From Treponema sp. (GTDB lineage: Bacteria; Spirochaetota; Spirochaetia; Treponematales; Treponemataceae): 19,012 bases of DNA. A program made the translations under genes and the position numbers. Below, piece by piece: positions 6,000-12,107 of this stretch; position 1 is the stretch's first letter; each line of letters starts with the position of its first letter. The notes beneath the pieces were generated by a model. That model saw only the letters and a list, made by a program, of their open reading frames with translations. It ran no database searches and was not told where the DNA came from. The stretch covers positions 1 through 19,012 of the forward strand of contig JAEDJA010000036.1 in assembly GCA_016296575.1 (NCBI GenBank), given 5' to 3'.

Positions 6000-6419
6000 A
6001 TGAAACGTCTTGTAGTAATTGATACAAATGTCGTTCTGTCAGCTTTGCAAAGCAAAAACGGAAAATCATTTGGATTGATTTCAAAAATTGGCAGTGGTTT
6101 ATTTGACTTTGCAATTTCAGTTCCTCTTGTTCTGGAATATGAGGCAATCTTGAAAAATCACCTTGACAGAAATATTTTTTCAGACTCTGACATTAAAGAT
6201 TTTATTGACTACATTTGTAGTGTCGGAATTAGAACGAAAATATTTTATCTTTGGAGACCTTATTTACGAGATCCCTTTGATGACCATGTTCTTGAACTTG
6301 CAATAAACGCAGGGGCAGAAACAATTGTTACCTTCAATAAGAAGGATTTTCTGAAAGCCGAATCTTTAGGTATGAAAATTCAAACTCCAAAGGAATTTTT
6401 GGAAGAAATGGAGGTGTAA
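6000..6419 (+). CDS. PIN-domain toxin, COG1569-type putative toxin
   Basis: This 139-aa protein belongs to the PIN nuclease family annotated as a putative toxin component. All expected acidic positions are visible: D8 in VIDTN, E47 in LVLEYE, D94/D95 in RDPFDDHVLELA and D116 in TFNKKDF. It should therefore be an active metal-dependent ribonuclease, unlike the PIN protein at the left end of the window. The start at 6000 is chosen over an upstream in-frame ATG at 5934 because a strong promoter lies between them and MKRLVVIDTN is the usual family start. The antitoxin gene follows after 2 nt, so here the toxin gene comes first. The pair precedes an attC-like site and probably forms one gene cassette. 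Confidence 0.88.
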   Translation: MKRLVVIDTNVVLSALQSKNGKSFGLISKIGSGLFDFAISVPLVLEYEAILKNHLDRNIFSDSDIKDFIDYICSVGIRTKIFYLWRPYLRDPFDDHVLELAINAGAETIVTFNKKDFLKAESLGMKIQTPKEFLEEMEV

Positions 6420-6421
6420 AA

Positions 6422-6655
6422 ATGACTACATTAAGTTTAAGACTACCAGATTCTTATCATGCAATGGTAAAAGAAATAACCGCAAAAGAAGAAATTTCAA
6501 TAAATCAGTTCATTATATCCGCTGTTGCAGAGAAAATCTCTGCTTTGGAAACTCAGAATTATCTGGAAGAAAGAGCTGAAAGAGGTTCTCGAAATAAATT
6601 TATGGCAGTTTTATCAAAAGTGCCCGATACAGAACCTGCTGACTACGACAGATAA
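6422..6655 (+). CDS. ribbon-helix-helix antitoxin partner of the PIN toxin
   Basis: This 77-aa protein begins MTTLSLRLPDSYHAMVKEIT, a beta strand and helix typical of the ribbon-helix-helix (CopG/HicB-like) fold, followed by EEISINQFIISAVAEKISAL as the second helix. The C-terminal 30 residues are charged and would bind the toxin. A strong ribosome site, GGAGGTG, lies inside the end of the toxin gene, 2 nt after which this gene starts. It should neutralise the PIN toxin and repress the operon, as in similar pairs. Confidence 0.85.
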   Translation: MTTLSLRLPDSYHAMVKEITAKEEISINQFIISAVAEKISALETQNYLEERAERGSRNKFMAVLSKVPDTEPADYDR

Positions 6656-6657
6656 TC

Positions 6658-6722
6658 ACCTAACAAGAATTTCAAAGCCGACAAACTGGTCAAGCCGGTT
6701 TGCGGTTAACTCATTGTTAGGT
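6658..6722 (+). other. attC-like integron recombination site
   Basis: ACCTAAC (6658-6664) and GTTAGGT (6716-6722) are perfect inverted 7-mers that fit the attC simple sites RYYYAAC and GTTRRRY. Inside, an imperfect palindrome (CCGACAAACTGG against CCGGTTTGCGG around TCAAG) has a few unpaired bases on one arm, as attC sites need for strand-specific folding. Total length is 65 nt. It follows the PIN/antitoxin genes by 3 nt, the normal position of attC in a cassette. The family of sites is well established; this assignment is by eye. Confidence 0.75.
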
Positions 6723-6783
6723 GGACGGCTCAGTGAGCCGTAGAATTTTAAAGAAGAAATTTTTCCAAGTTTGCTTTTACTTT

Positions 6784-7194
6784 TTACCAAACATCAGCCA
6801 TTTCGGAAAAAAGTGGATTCAAACGCAACCAATCTAATTCATATCCATAGGAATGACGAAAAACATGCCTAAACCCCAAATAATCTTTTAAAGGTTCTGT
6901 AAGTTCCTTTTGTAAGACTGCATTTCGTGATTTTGTCTCTTCAAACATGGAAAAAAAAAGCTCAGAATGCCACATTGTATTTGTCAGAGGTTTGCCGCCA
7001 TTCGCTTTATGAATCAACTTAAATATACTTTCCAAGCCGTTGTAAAAAGAGTGCAGAATTGAACCTATTGCATTTAAGTCAAAAAAGTCAGGTTCAGAGA
7101 ACTTGCACTTTTCAAGCAATAAGGATGACTTATCTACAAGCGTATCAATTTTAGAAATCTCAAGATTGATTTTTTCCTGTGTAAAGCTATCCAA
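6784..7194 (-). CDS. HEPN-domain toxin (HepT-like)
   Basis: This 136-aa helical protein carries the HEPN RNase motif R-x4-H at R109-H114 (FRHVFRHSYGYEL) with Y116 following, the pattern of HepT toxins. HEPN toxins of this class act as ribonucleases or are controlled through AMPylation by their MNT partner. The gene overlaps the end of the upstream MNT gene by 8 nt, giving the standard MNT-HEPN order. It lies between two attC-like sites but on the strand opposite to the cassette direction, as is common for toxin-antitoxin cassettes that carry their own promoter. Confidence 0.87.
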   Translation of the reverse strand: MDSFTQEKINLEISKIDTLVDKSSLLLEKCKFSEPDFFDLNAIGSILHSFYNGLESIFKLIHKANGGKPLTNTMWHSELFFSMFEETKSRNAVLQKELTEPLKDYLGFRHVFRHSYGYELDWLRLNPLFSEMADVW

Positions 7195-7459
7195 TTTTTC
7201 TTAACTCTCCGACTCGTTGAAGCAAATTGTAAAAATCAACCTGACTATCAAAATCAACTAAATCAACCGGCACCCGCAATGCTTCTTCTAAATCGGAATG
7301 CATACGGAAAAGCAGCCTCGGAGGAAGCCCTCTCACCCCCAAATCAACATCTGACCCGGAATGGGCTTTTCCCGTTGCCTGTGAACCAAAAAGATAAACT
7401 TCTGTACAGCCGGCATTTTTGAGAATATTTGTTGCTTTTGATAGCAATTTTGCATCCAT
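7187..7459 (-). CDS. MNT-type nucleotidyltransferase antitoxin
   Basis: This 90-aa minimal nucleotidyltransferase has the signature LFGSQATGKAHSGSDVDLGV, with the GS pair at 25-26 and the catalytic DxD at 37-39; a further Asp cluster is in PVDLVDFD near residue 67. In HEPN/MNT systems the MNT protein neutralises the toxin, in studied cases by adding AMP to a tyrosine of the HEPN motif; Y116 of the partner is a candidate target. The ATG at 7459 is preferred over a TTG at 7477. TATAGT lies six bases before the ATG and no Shine-Dalgarno is visible, so the mRNA may be leaderless. Confidence 0.88.
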   Translation of the reverse strand: MDAKLLSKATNILKNAGCTEVYLFGSQATGKAHSGSDVDLGVRGLPPRLLFRMHSDLEEALRVPVDLVDFDSQVDFYNLLQRVGELRKIG

Positions 7460-7575
7460 ACATCTACTATACCACAAAATTGCAAAATTTTGAAGATATT
7501 TTAGTTTATCTAATACATTGCTGGAATTATATGCGTATCCGTATAAAATTCAGCAAAAACTTGAAAAATATGGTA

Positions 7576-7669
7576 TAGTAACAACTTAGTAAAAGCCATA
7601 AGTATTTTATACAAACAGTTTTGTCGACCTTAAAAAATTTATGGCGGATACGGAGAAATATTGTTATGT
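7576..7669 (+). other. candidate attC-like site, degenerate
   Basis: GTTATGT (7663-7669) fits the 3' attC simple site, and the next bases GGACGCCTGC match the start of the next segment after the site at 10083. The left end TAGTAAC (7576-7582) keeps only TAAC. Between them GCCATAAGTATTTTA pairs imperfectly with TAAAAAATTTATGGC. The 94-nt length is within the attC range. The right end is convincing; the left boundary is uncertain. Confidence 0.45.
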
Positions 7670-7700
7670 GGACGCCTGCACTGGGGCGCTTGTTGTAGTT

Positions 7701-7982
7701 TTACTGCATTTCTTTTTGTAAATTTTCAATAGCTTCTTCGAGCAACTTTATCGTCTTTGAATGGTCAGATTTTTTATTACTTGATTTTCCAGTTACCAAA
7801 AATTCTACGGATGTGTTCAGGGCATCTGCAATTTTTACAGCTTGCTCTGCATTTGGAAGTCTATCTCGATTTATCCAGGATTGTAATGTATTGTAACTTT
7901 CATTTATATTTTGAGCTAAATCTCTTTGCGTTGAGTCTTGAAAATCTAACTTGTCTTTTACTCTTAACCAAAAGTCTAACAT
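7701..7982 (-). CDS. XRE-family helix-turn-helix repressor
   Basis: This 93-aa protein has a phage-repressor-like HTH: TQRDLAQNINESYNTLQSWI (about residues 18-37), then NRDRLPNAEQAVKIADALNT and SVEFLVTG. The C-terminal third is a short charged helix. It is transcribed away from the lipoprotein gene, and the 138-nt gap contains several palindromes, including one overlapping the lipoprotein promoter, so it probably regulates both genes. The ATG has no Shine-Dalgarno; TATTTT lies six bases upstream, which suggests a leaderless message. Confidence 0.85.
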   Translation of the reverse strand: MLDFWLRVKDKLDFQDSTQRDLAQNINESYNTLQSWINRDRLPNAEQAVKIADALNTSVEFLVTGKSSNKKSDHSKTIKLLEEAIENLQKEMQ

Positions 7983-7994
7983 ATAACAAAAATA

Positions 7995-8069
7995 GCACGA
8001 ATGTACTATTTATAACTTGAATAATATGCTATAAGTACTTATAATAGAATAAAGTTAGCACATTCGTGC
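7995..8069. promoter_or_regulatory. lipoprotein promoter overlapped by operator-like palindromes
   Basis: A plus-strand promoter TTGAAT (8017-8022), 17 nt, TATAAT (8040-8045) is visible. A perfect 14-bp palindrome TATAAGTACTTATA (8030-8043) overlaps its -10 box. Inverted 10-mers GCACGAATGT (7995-8004) and ACATTCGTGC (8060-8069) flank it; the first lies just upstream of the XRE start codon. This arrangement suits repression of both divergent genes by the XRE protein. Confidence 0.6.
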
Positions 8070-8075
8070 GAAAAA

Positions 8076-8099
8076 TTTGCCTAGTGTACACTAGGCAAA
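8076..8099. promoter_or_regulatory. perfect 24-bp palindrome before the lipoprotein gene
   Basis: TTTGCCTAGTGT (8076-8087) is followed directly by its exact reverse complement ACACTAGGCAAA (8088-8099), with no spacer. It lies in the 5' leader, 21 nt before the ATG and just upstream of the ribosome site AGGAGA. It could be a DNA operator or a leader hairpin affecting translation. Confidence 0.6.
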
Positions 8100-8120
8100 G
8101 ATAAGAATTAGGAGAATTAT

Positions 8121-9062
8121 ATGAAAAAATCATTTGGATTACTAATTGCAATAATTAGTATTGTTTTATTCGGATGTGCAACAACATCGAATATTTCCGT
8201 TGCACCATCAGAAATTGAATATAAAGAAATTTCAGGAAAAAATTATTTTAGTTCAAGAGATTCTGAACTGTACTCTTCTCAGAAAGGATATAAAATTACA
8301 GATGTCTTTATTCTTGGTGCAGATAAAAGAAATGAAAATGGAACTACTGAAGCATTATTAAAGCTTGCAATTGATAAAAGTGCATGGGGCGACAATGTTC
8401 GTTATGTTTATGCAACGGATTTTATTAAAAATATAGCAGAAACTGATCCAACTTGGGGAGATAGAGTTGATGCTGTTGCAAATAATGAAAAATATAATGG
8501 GCATTACATTGTTTATGCCTATGGAAGAACCGAAGGAAACTTCTTAGATGGCTACATAACAAAAGTAATCATTTACAATATTGAAGGAGTTCCAACTCAA
8601 GAGCAAATAGATTCCGATAAAGCAGCTGCAGAAGCTGAAAGAATCGCAAAAGAAGAAGCCGAAGAAAAAGCTAAAGCAGAAAAATATGCAAAACTGAACG
8701 CGGCAGGAAAAGCACTTGCTAACGGATATACATATCATGGTGTTGAAGAAGTTGAAAAGAACTGTAAATTATTTGCAAATGGTGCATTAGAATCTGGACA
8801 CGCTTATTACATTTCAGGATTCGTTGTAAAATATGGCGGAAGCATGGCAAAAATTGAATATGGAGACGGATTCTTTTTCTCTTCTCAGAGTAATGCTGTT
8901 TACGTTGACTATGTAAATCAAAAAGTAAAGGGTGAAGTTGTAGAAGCAGGTGTTACAAATCTTTTCGGACAAACAATCGAAACTCCTATAACAGTTATAG
9001 TAGCTGGTGGAAAAGGAGTAACAAAAATACCAGTTGTTCTTGGTATAATCGAGGAGAAATAG
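8121..9062 (+). CDS. predicted lipoprotein with coiled-coil segment
   Basis: This 313-aa protein has a signal peptide MKKSFGLLIAIISIVLFGC ending in a spirochaete-style lipobox with C19 as the lipidation site, so it should be anchored in a membrane. Residues about 160-200 form an Ala/Glu/Lys-rich coiled coil (DKAAAEAERIAKEEAEEKAK and on). The part before this (about 55-155) is a mixed fold with no motif I recognise, and the C-terminal 100 residues are rich in Gly, Tyr and Val, suggesting beta structure. AGGAGA precedes the ATG. It is divergent from an XRE regulator and followed after 6 nt by a small hypothetical gene. Function is unknown. Confidence 0.8.
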   Translation: MKKSFGLLIAIISIVLFGCATTSNISVAPSEIEYKEISGKNYFSSRDSELYSSQKGYKITDVFILGADKRNENGTTEALLKLAIDKSAWGDNVRYVYATDFIKNIAETDPTWGDRVDAVANNEKYNGHYIVYAYGRTEGNFLDGYITKVIIYNIEGVPTQEQIDSDKAAAEAERIAKEEAEEKAKAEKYAKLNAAGKALANGYTYHGVEEVEKNCKLFANGALESGHAYYISGFVVKYGGSMAKIEYGDGFFFSSQSNAVYVDYVNQKVKGEVVEAGVTNLFGQTIETPITVIVAGGKGVTKIPVVLGIIEEK

Positions 9063-9068
9063 TAATTT

Positions 9069-9344
9069 ATGACATTGAGTGAGTCAATCAATGAAATTTT
9101 AAGTTCATTTACATCTAACGATTTATTTGATTCTCATACGATAATAAATGAACTTATAACAAAGCCAGAGTATCATCTTGCTTACTTACGTGAATATCCT
9201 GAAAATTGTACTGTGAATCAATATCACGGACAAATTGCAAAAACAATTAGTAATATTCCAAATATAAAATCTTTTGGAATAAAGATTAAAACGCATACAA
9301 TTTACGGTGATATATCTGAAAATGAAGTGTGGCAGAAAATTTAA
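9069..9344 (+). CDS. hypothetical protein, 91 aa
   Basis: Not recognised. The protein begins MTLSESINEILSSFTSNDLF and includes the segment YHLAYLREYPENCTVNQYHG and an end GDISENEVWQKI. The first 60 residues look helical and could hold a small winged-helix-like fold; no catalytic motif is visible. It starts 6 nt after the lipoprotein stop, so it is likely co-transcribed with it. GAGGAG lies about 12 nt upstream, somewhat far from the ATG. It ends 3 nt before the promoter of the ToxI RNA. Confidence 0.6.
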   Translation: MTLSESINEILSSFTSNDLFDSHTIINELITKPEYHLAYLREYPENCTVNQYHGQIAKTISNIPNIKSFGIKIKTHTIYGDISENEVWQKI

Positions 9345-9347
9345 GTC

Positions 9348-9376
9348 TTGACGCCTATATGTCCTAGTGTTATATT
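9348..9376 (+). promoter_or_regulatory. strong promoter of the toxI RNA
   Basis: TTGACG (9348-9353), a 17-nt spacer and TATATT (9371-9376) match the sigma-70 consensus at five of six bases in each box. Transcription should start near 9383, three bases before the first tandem repeat. Strong constitutive expression of the antitoxin RNA is expected in type III systems. Confidence 0.8.
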
Positions 9377-9382
9377 ATAGGT

Positions 9383-9550
9383 GTTGGGAGCATTCCTGCC
9401 CTAAGTGGAAAACTTAAACTGAGTACGTTCCGACTCTGAGCGGAAAACTTAAACTGAGTACGTTCCGACTCTGAGCGGAAAACTTAAACTGGGTACGCTC
9501 CGCCCCTAACTGGAGAACTTAACGGGCGACTTTAATAGTCGCCTTTTTTT
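9383..9550 (+). ncRNA. toxI: ToxI-type antitoxin RNA, four 35-nt tandem repeats
   Basis: Four units of exactly 35 nt run without spacers: 9386-9420, 9421-9455, 9456-9490 and 9491-9525. The second and third are identical; the outer two diverge mainly in the first half. Each unit contains a TTCCG/CGGAA-type or related pairing and ends in an A-rich AAAACTTAAACT segment. A strong promoter lies upstream and a terminator separates the repeats from the toxin-like gene. This is the layout of type III toxin-antitoxin loci, in which the toxin cuts the repeat RNA into units that fold as pseudoknots and inhibit it. Absence of spacers excludes a CRISPR array. Confidence 0.85.
9525..9550 (+). terminator. 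terminator between toxI and toxN
   Basis: GGCGACT (9525-9531), loop TTAAT, AGTCGCC (9537-9543), then seven T residues. In type III systems this partial terminator sets the ratio of antitoxin RNA to toxin mRNA. Confidence 0.9.
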
Positions 9551-9563
9551 ATTGGAGATTATT

Positions 9564-10081
9564 ATGACAGAAGATAATATTTTTTACATAGTAAGTGATG
9601 AATATGTTGACTATCTTTTGAAGATAGAAAGCCATGTAATGTAGAACAAACCTCAAGAACGAACTTATCACAGAAAGTATGTTGGAATTCTTACGGAAAT
9701 AAATGGATTTAAATATTTTGTTCCGATGTCATCTCCAAAGGACAAAGATTATGAGAATGGAAAAATCAAAAAGAATAATCTTACGACAATATATCTTCGA
9801 AGCAAGGAAAAACTGTACGGTACCCTACGCTTTAACAGCATGATACCGGTTCCTGAATCCGAGCTTTCACTTTACAAAATCAATGACGAGGGAGATTTTA
9901 GTTATAAATTACTTATGCTTGCTGAATATAATTTTTGTAAAGAGAACCGAGATAAAATTGAAAAACGGCAAAAAATCTTTATGAAAAAAAATGCAATTCT
10001 TCTGAAGAAGAGTTTCCTGTAGGAAAAATTGTAATTAATTTTAAGAAAGTAGAAGAAGCTTGTAGAAATTATAAGAAATAG
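9564..10081 (+). pseudogene. toxN: ToxN/AbiQ-family endoribonuclease, broken by amber codon and frameshift
   Basis: The reading frame begins MTEDNIFYIVSDEYVDYLLK after a good ribosome site (GGAG at 9554-9557) and continues with YVGILTEINGFKYFVPMSSP and K59, then LYGTLRFNSMIPVPESELSL. The SSPK segment corresponds to the TSPK active-site motif of ToxN. An in-frame TAG stands at 9642-9644 (codon 27), where one G-to-T change from GAG would explain it. At 9984-9991 a run of eight A residues shifts the frame; with nine, the protein would continue to a natural end ACRNYKK at 10081, giving about 172 aa, the usual ToxN length. Unless both sites are recoded or are sequence errors, no functional toxin is made. 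The antitoxin RNA upstream looks intact. Confidence 0.85.
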
Positions 10082-10082
10082 C

Positions 10083-10147
10083 ACATAACAAGAAGTTCAA
10101 AGTCGATAAACCGGTCAAGCCGCGAGCGGTACAACCAGTTGATATGT
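10083..10147 (+). other. attC-like site after toxN, slightly degenerate
   Basis: ACATAAC (10083-10089) begins one base after the toxN stop codon. The next bases AAGAAGTTCAAAGTCGATAAA closely parallel the site at 6658 (AAGAATTTCAAAGCCGACAAA), as does CCGGTCAAGCCG in the centre. The right end reads GTTGATATGTGG where GTTATGTGG is expected, so the 3' simple site is imperfect. The segment just after it (GTGGACGCCTGC, then CGCTTGTTGT) matches that following the 7576-7669 site. Confidence 0.6.
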
Positions 10148-10319
10148 GGACGCCTGCTACTTGCGCCGCTTGTTGTTAATAAGTAAAGTCAACCAACAAA
10201 AGATATCACCCTGCTTTGTAAAAAATTTGAAAAGTCTTTTTTTATATTTAGCTGGCATATCGAAAAGGTTACCGTAGATTTCTCTTTATGAAAAGCTAGT
10301 ATAATTTCGCCTAACAGTT
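10148..10319. other. intergenic, end of the cassette region
   Basis: The first 30 bases repeat the start found after the 7576-7669 site (GTGGACGCCTGC and CGCTTGTTGT). Beyond about 10180 no gene, terminator with T tract or repeat is evident before the 4Fe-4S gene stop at 10320. Confidence 0.4.
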
Positions 10320-11153
10320 TTATCCCATTTTTATCGCTTTTACGGGACATGATTCCATACATTTTCCGCATCGAATACAATCCATTGAATTCGGGTTTTC
10401 GTAAACTTTTATATTCAGTTCACATTTTTTTTGACAAAGTCCACATTTTGTACATTTTGATTTATCAACTCTATATCTGACAAAGGATATTTTATTAAAA
10501 ATACCATAAATTGCACCAAGAGGACAGATGTATCTGCAGAATGGTCTGTATATAATAATTGAAAAAAACAGAATAGCTATTAAGATGGCAACTTTCCATT
10601 TAAACAAAAAGCCTATTGCAGAACGCAAGTTTTCATTCATTAAAACCAGGGGTATTCCCCCTTCCAGTGTTCCAACAGGACAAATATATTTACAAAACCA
10701 GGGTTTTCCTAATCCTGTAATATCTATTATAAACATAGGCAGGATAATTACAAAAACTGCAAGAATCAAAAACCGGATGCCTCTAAGAAATTTTTCTCCT
10801 TTTAATTTTCGAACTTTTTTTACAAAAGGAATCTTAAATAGTAAATCCTGAATTAAGCCAAAAGGACATAAAAAGCCGCAGATAAACCGTCCAAAGATAA
10901 CACCAAATAGTGAAATAAGACCAAAAACATAAAGAGAAATTTTATATTCCCGGGAACTTAAGGTAGATTGAAGAGCTCCAATAGGACACGAACCTAATGC
11001 TCCGGGACAGGAATAGCAGTTCATTCCTGGAACACAAACATATTTCAAATCACCTTGATAAATTTTTCCATGAGCAAAACCTTTTACATATCCATTTGAA
11101 AGAGCGGTAAAAGCTGCCTGTATTAAAAGTCGTACTTTCGAAATCTTACCCAA
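10320..11153 (-). CDS. membrane 4Fe-4S polyferredoxin, NapH/CcoG-like
   Basis: This 277-aa integral membrane protein has several hydrophobic helices and repeated CxxxCP motifs: CGFLCPFG, CKYICPVG and CRYICPLG, plus an N-terminal cysteine group CYSCPGALGSCPIG. The C-terminus holds two ferredoxin-type clusters, CTKCGLCQKKC and CIRCGKCMESCP. This is the NapH/NosR C-terminal type of electron carrier, which passes electrons from the cytoplasm across the membrane. It uses a TTG start at 11153 that overlaps the stop of the CXXC peptide gene by 8 nt, pointing to translational coupling. Downstream of a periplasmic thioredoxin-like gene, it probably supplies reducing power to it (inference). Confidence 0.85.
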   Translation of the reverse strand: MGKISKVRLLIQAAFTALSNGYVKGFAHGKIYQGDLKYVCVPGMNCYSCPGALGSCPIGALQSTLSSREYKISLYVFGLISLFGVIFGRFICGFLCPFGLIQDLLFKIPFVKKVRKLKGEKFLRGIRFLILAVFVIILPMFIIDITGLGKPWFCKYICPVGTLEGGIPLVLMNENLRSAIGFLFKWKVAILIAILFFSIIIYRPFCRYICPLGAIYGIFNKISFVRYRVDKSKCTKCGLCQKKCELNIKVYENPNSMDCIRCGKCMESCPVKAIKMG

Positions 11154-11283
11154 TTCCTATACACTCCATACAGATTCTTGTTGCTTTTTCAATTACAGAT
11201 TCTGCTTCCCCTGCGAAAATTCCTGAAATTATAAGTAAAATACTTAAAACTAGCACACAAATAGAGATTATTCTATGTTTCAT
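11146..11283 (-). CDS. CD1871A-family CXXC peptide, 45 aa
   Basis: This very small protein begins MKHRIISICVLVLSILLIIS, a single membrane helix, and ends ATRICMECIGIG with a CxxC motif near the C-terminus. Size, membrane anchor and the C-x-x-C-IGIG ending match the small CD1871A-type family that sits next to polyferredoxin genes. Its ATG overlaps the TGA stop of the thioredoxin-like gene (ATGA), and its own end overlaps the start of the 4Fe-4S gene. It is likely a redox relay between those two proteins (inference). Confidence 0.8.
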   Translation of the reverse strand: MKHRIISICVLVLSILLIISGIFAGEAESVIEKATRICMECIGIG

Positions 11284-11795
11284 TTTATTAAGCTGTCTAC
11301 AATCTTCTGCCATTCTGCAAGACTTCTGCTTCCTGTATAAGTTTCACCAACTTGATTTCCGTTTTTATCTACAAAAATGGTTGTTGGAACTGCAAATACA
11401 TTCTGTAATATTCCATTAAGTAATTTTGAATCTGGAACAATGTGAATAAAATCTGCTCCTGTCTGCTTTACAATTTTCTTTGCAGCATCCATTTGTTTTG
11501 AATCTGGAAGCCCTTTTCTGTTGACTGCATCAAACACGATTCCAATAATTTGAAAGCCTTTATTTTCGTTATTTTTATTTAATTGAGCCAAATCAGGCAT
11601 TTCTTTAATACAAGGTCCGCAAAAAGTTCCCCATATGTTTATCATTGTTAATTCTGCATCTTCAAAAATTTCACTTGTAATATTTTTGTTGTTAATATCC
11701 TTTGCAGAAAATTCAATTTTAGATTTACTTTGAGCAAAAATAGTTATAGAAGATAATGCAATAACCATTAGTAATGACAAAAATATTTTTTTCAT
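11280..11795 (-). CDS. TlpA/ResA-like periplasmic thioredoxin
   Basis: This 171-aa protein has a signal peptide (MKKIFLSLLMVIALSSITIF, cleavage near AQS) and a thioredoxin fold of the TlpA/AhpC-TSA type. The active site is WGTFCGPC with C59 and C62, followed by KEMPDLAQL; the conserved cis-proline loop is FAVPTTIFVDKNG. It should act in the periplasm as a thiol-disulfide reductase. CCTCC read in reverse gives a GGAGG ribosome site just before the ATG. It heads a three-gene operon with overlapping genes (CXXC peptide, 4Fe-4S protein), which looks like a self-contained electron path for periplasmic disulfide reduction without CcdA/DsbD. Confidence 0.9.
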   Translation of the reverse strand: MKKIFLSLLMVIALSSITIFAQSKSKIEFSAKDINNKNITSEIFEDAELTMINIWGTFCGPCIKEMPDLAQLNKNNENKGFQIIGIVFDAVNRKGLPDSKQMDAAKKIVKQTGADFIHIVPDSKLLNGILQNVFAVPTTIFVDKNGNQVGETYTGSRSLAEWQKIVDSLIK

Positions 11796-11816
11796 AAAGC
11801 CTCCAATTAATCTGGG

Positions 11817-11900
11817 TTTTAGGGCAGCCGGACTTTTTCAGTTGCCCTAGGAGAGGGGGTAGCGGCCAACGAAGTGGACGCGCAGGGGCAGGCGCCCCTA
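11817..11900. repeat. GC-rich palindrome cluster
   Basis: AGGGCA near 11820 pairs with TGCCCT near 11844, and AGGGGC-AGGC-GCCCCT (about 11883-11899) forms a second hairpin. No coding signal. It resembles the islands at 2332-2460 and 4541-4614 and follows the start of the tlpA-like gene, so it may also influence that gene's leader. Confidence 0.45.
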
Positions 11901-12003
11901 CTTATTAAATTTACCACTAATATAGAAATTTTCAATGGGTTCATAGCCTAAAGGTGCTACAAGTTCATTCCAATTTTCTGGCAGTTTGATTTCATTGATT
12001 TTT
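11898..12003 (-). pseudogene. short gene remnant of unknown origin
   Basis: On the minus strand the translation NEIKLPENWNELVAPLGYEP followed by IENFYISGKFNK and a TAG stop looks like the natural C-terminus of a protein. It has coding-like composition but an in-frame TGA just upstream and no start codon or ribosome site. Parent family not identified. Confidence 0.35.
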
Positions 12004-12040
12004 CACAAATTGTCATAATAATCTGAAATTCTGAAACTAT

Positions 12041-12069
12041 TTTCTTAAAGCGGGGCCTTGTGCTATAAT
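12041..12069 (+). promoter_or_regulatory. candidate mscL promoter
   Basis: A perfect -10 box TATAAT is at 12064-12069. The -35 position 17 nt upstream reads TTTCTT, a weak match. It lies 38 nt before the mscL start, giving a short leader with a good ribosome site. Confidence 0.5.
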
Positions 12070-12107
12070 CAATATCACAAAAAATTACCTGCTAAATGGA
12101 GGAAATC

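Noticed and set aside
7483..7560. Additional attC or palindromic site upstream of the MNT gene
   Set aside because: Only short, imperfect pairings (for example GTATCCG with CGGATAC near 7653) are visible, and no attC simple sites are present.
9386..9525. Short CRISPR-like array of 35-nt repeats
   Set aside because: The repeats are directly adjacent with no spacers, follow a strong promoter, end in a terminator and precede a ToxN-like frame; this is a ToxI array.
10189..10380. Minus-strand frame of 63 codons overlapping the end of the 4Fe-4S gene
   Set aside because: It overlaps the well-supported ferredoxin C-terminus in another frame and has no motif or ribosome site.
10528..10851. Plus-strand frame of 107 codons
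   Set aside because: It is the antisense of the membrane 4Fe-4S protein; the minus strand carries the conserved cysteine motifs.
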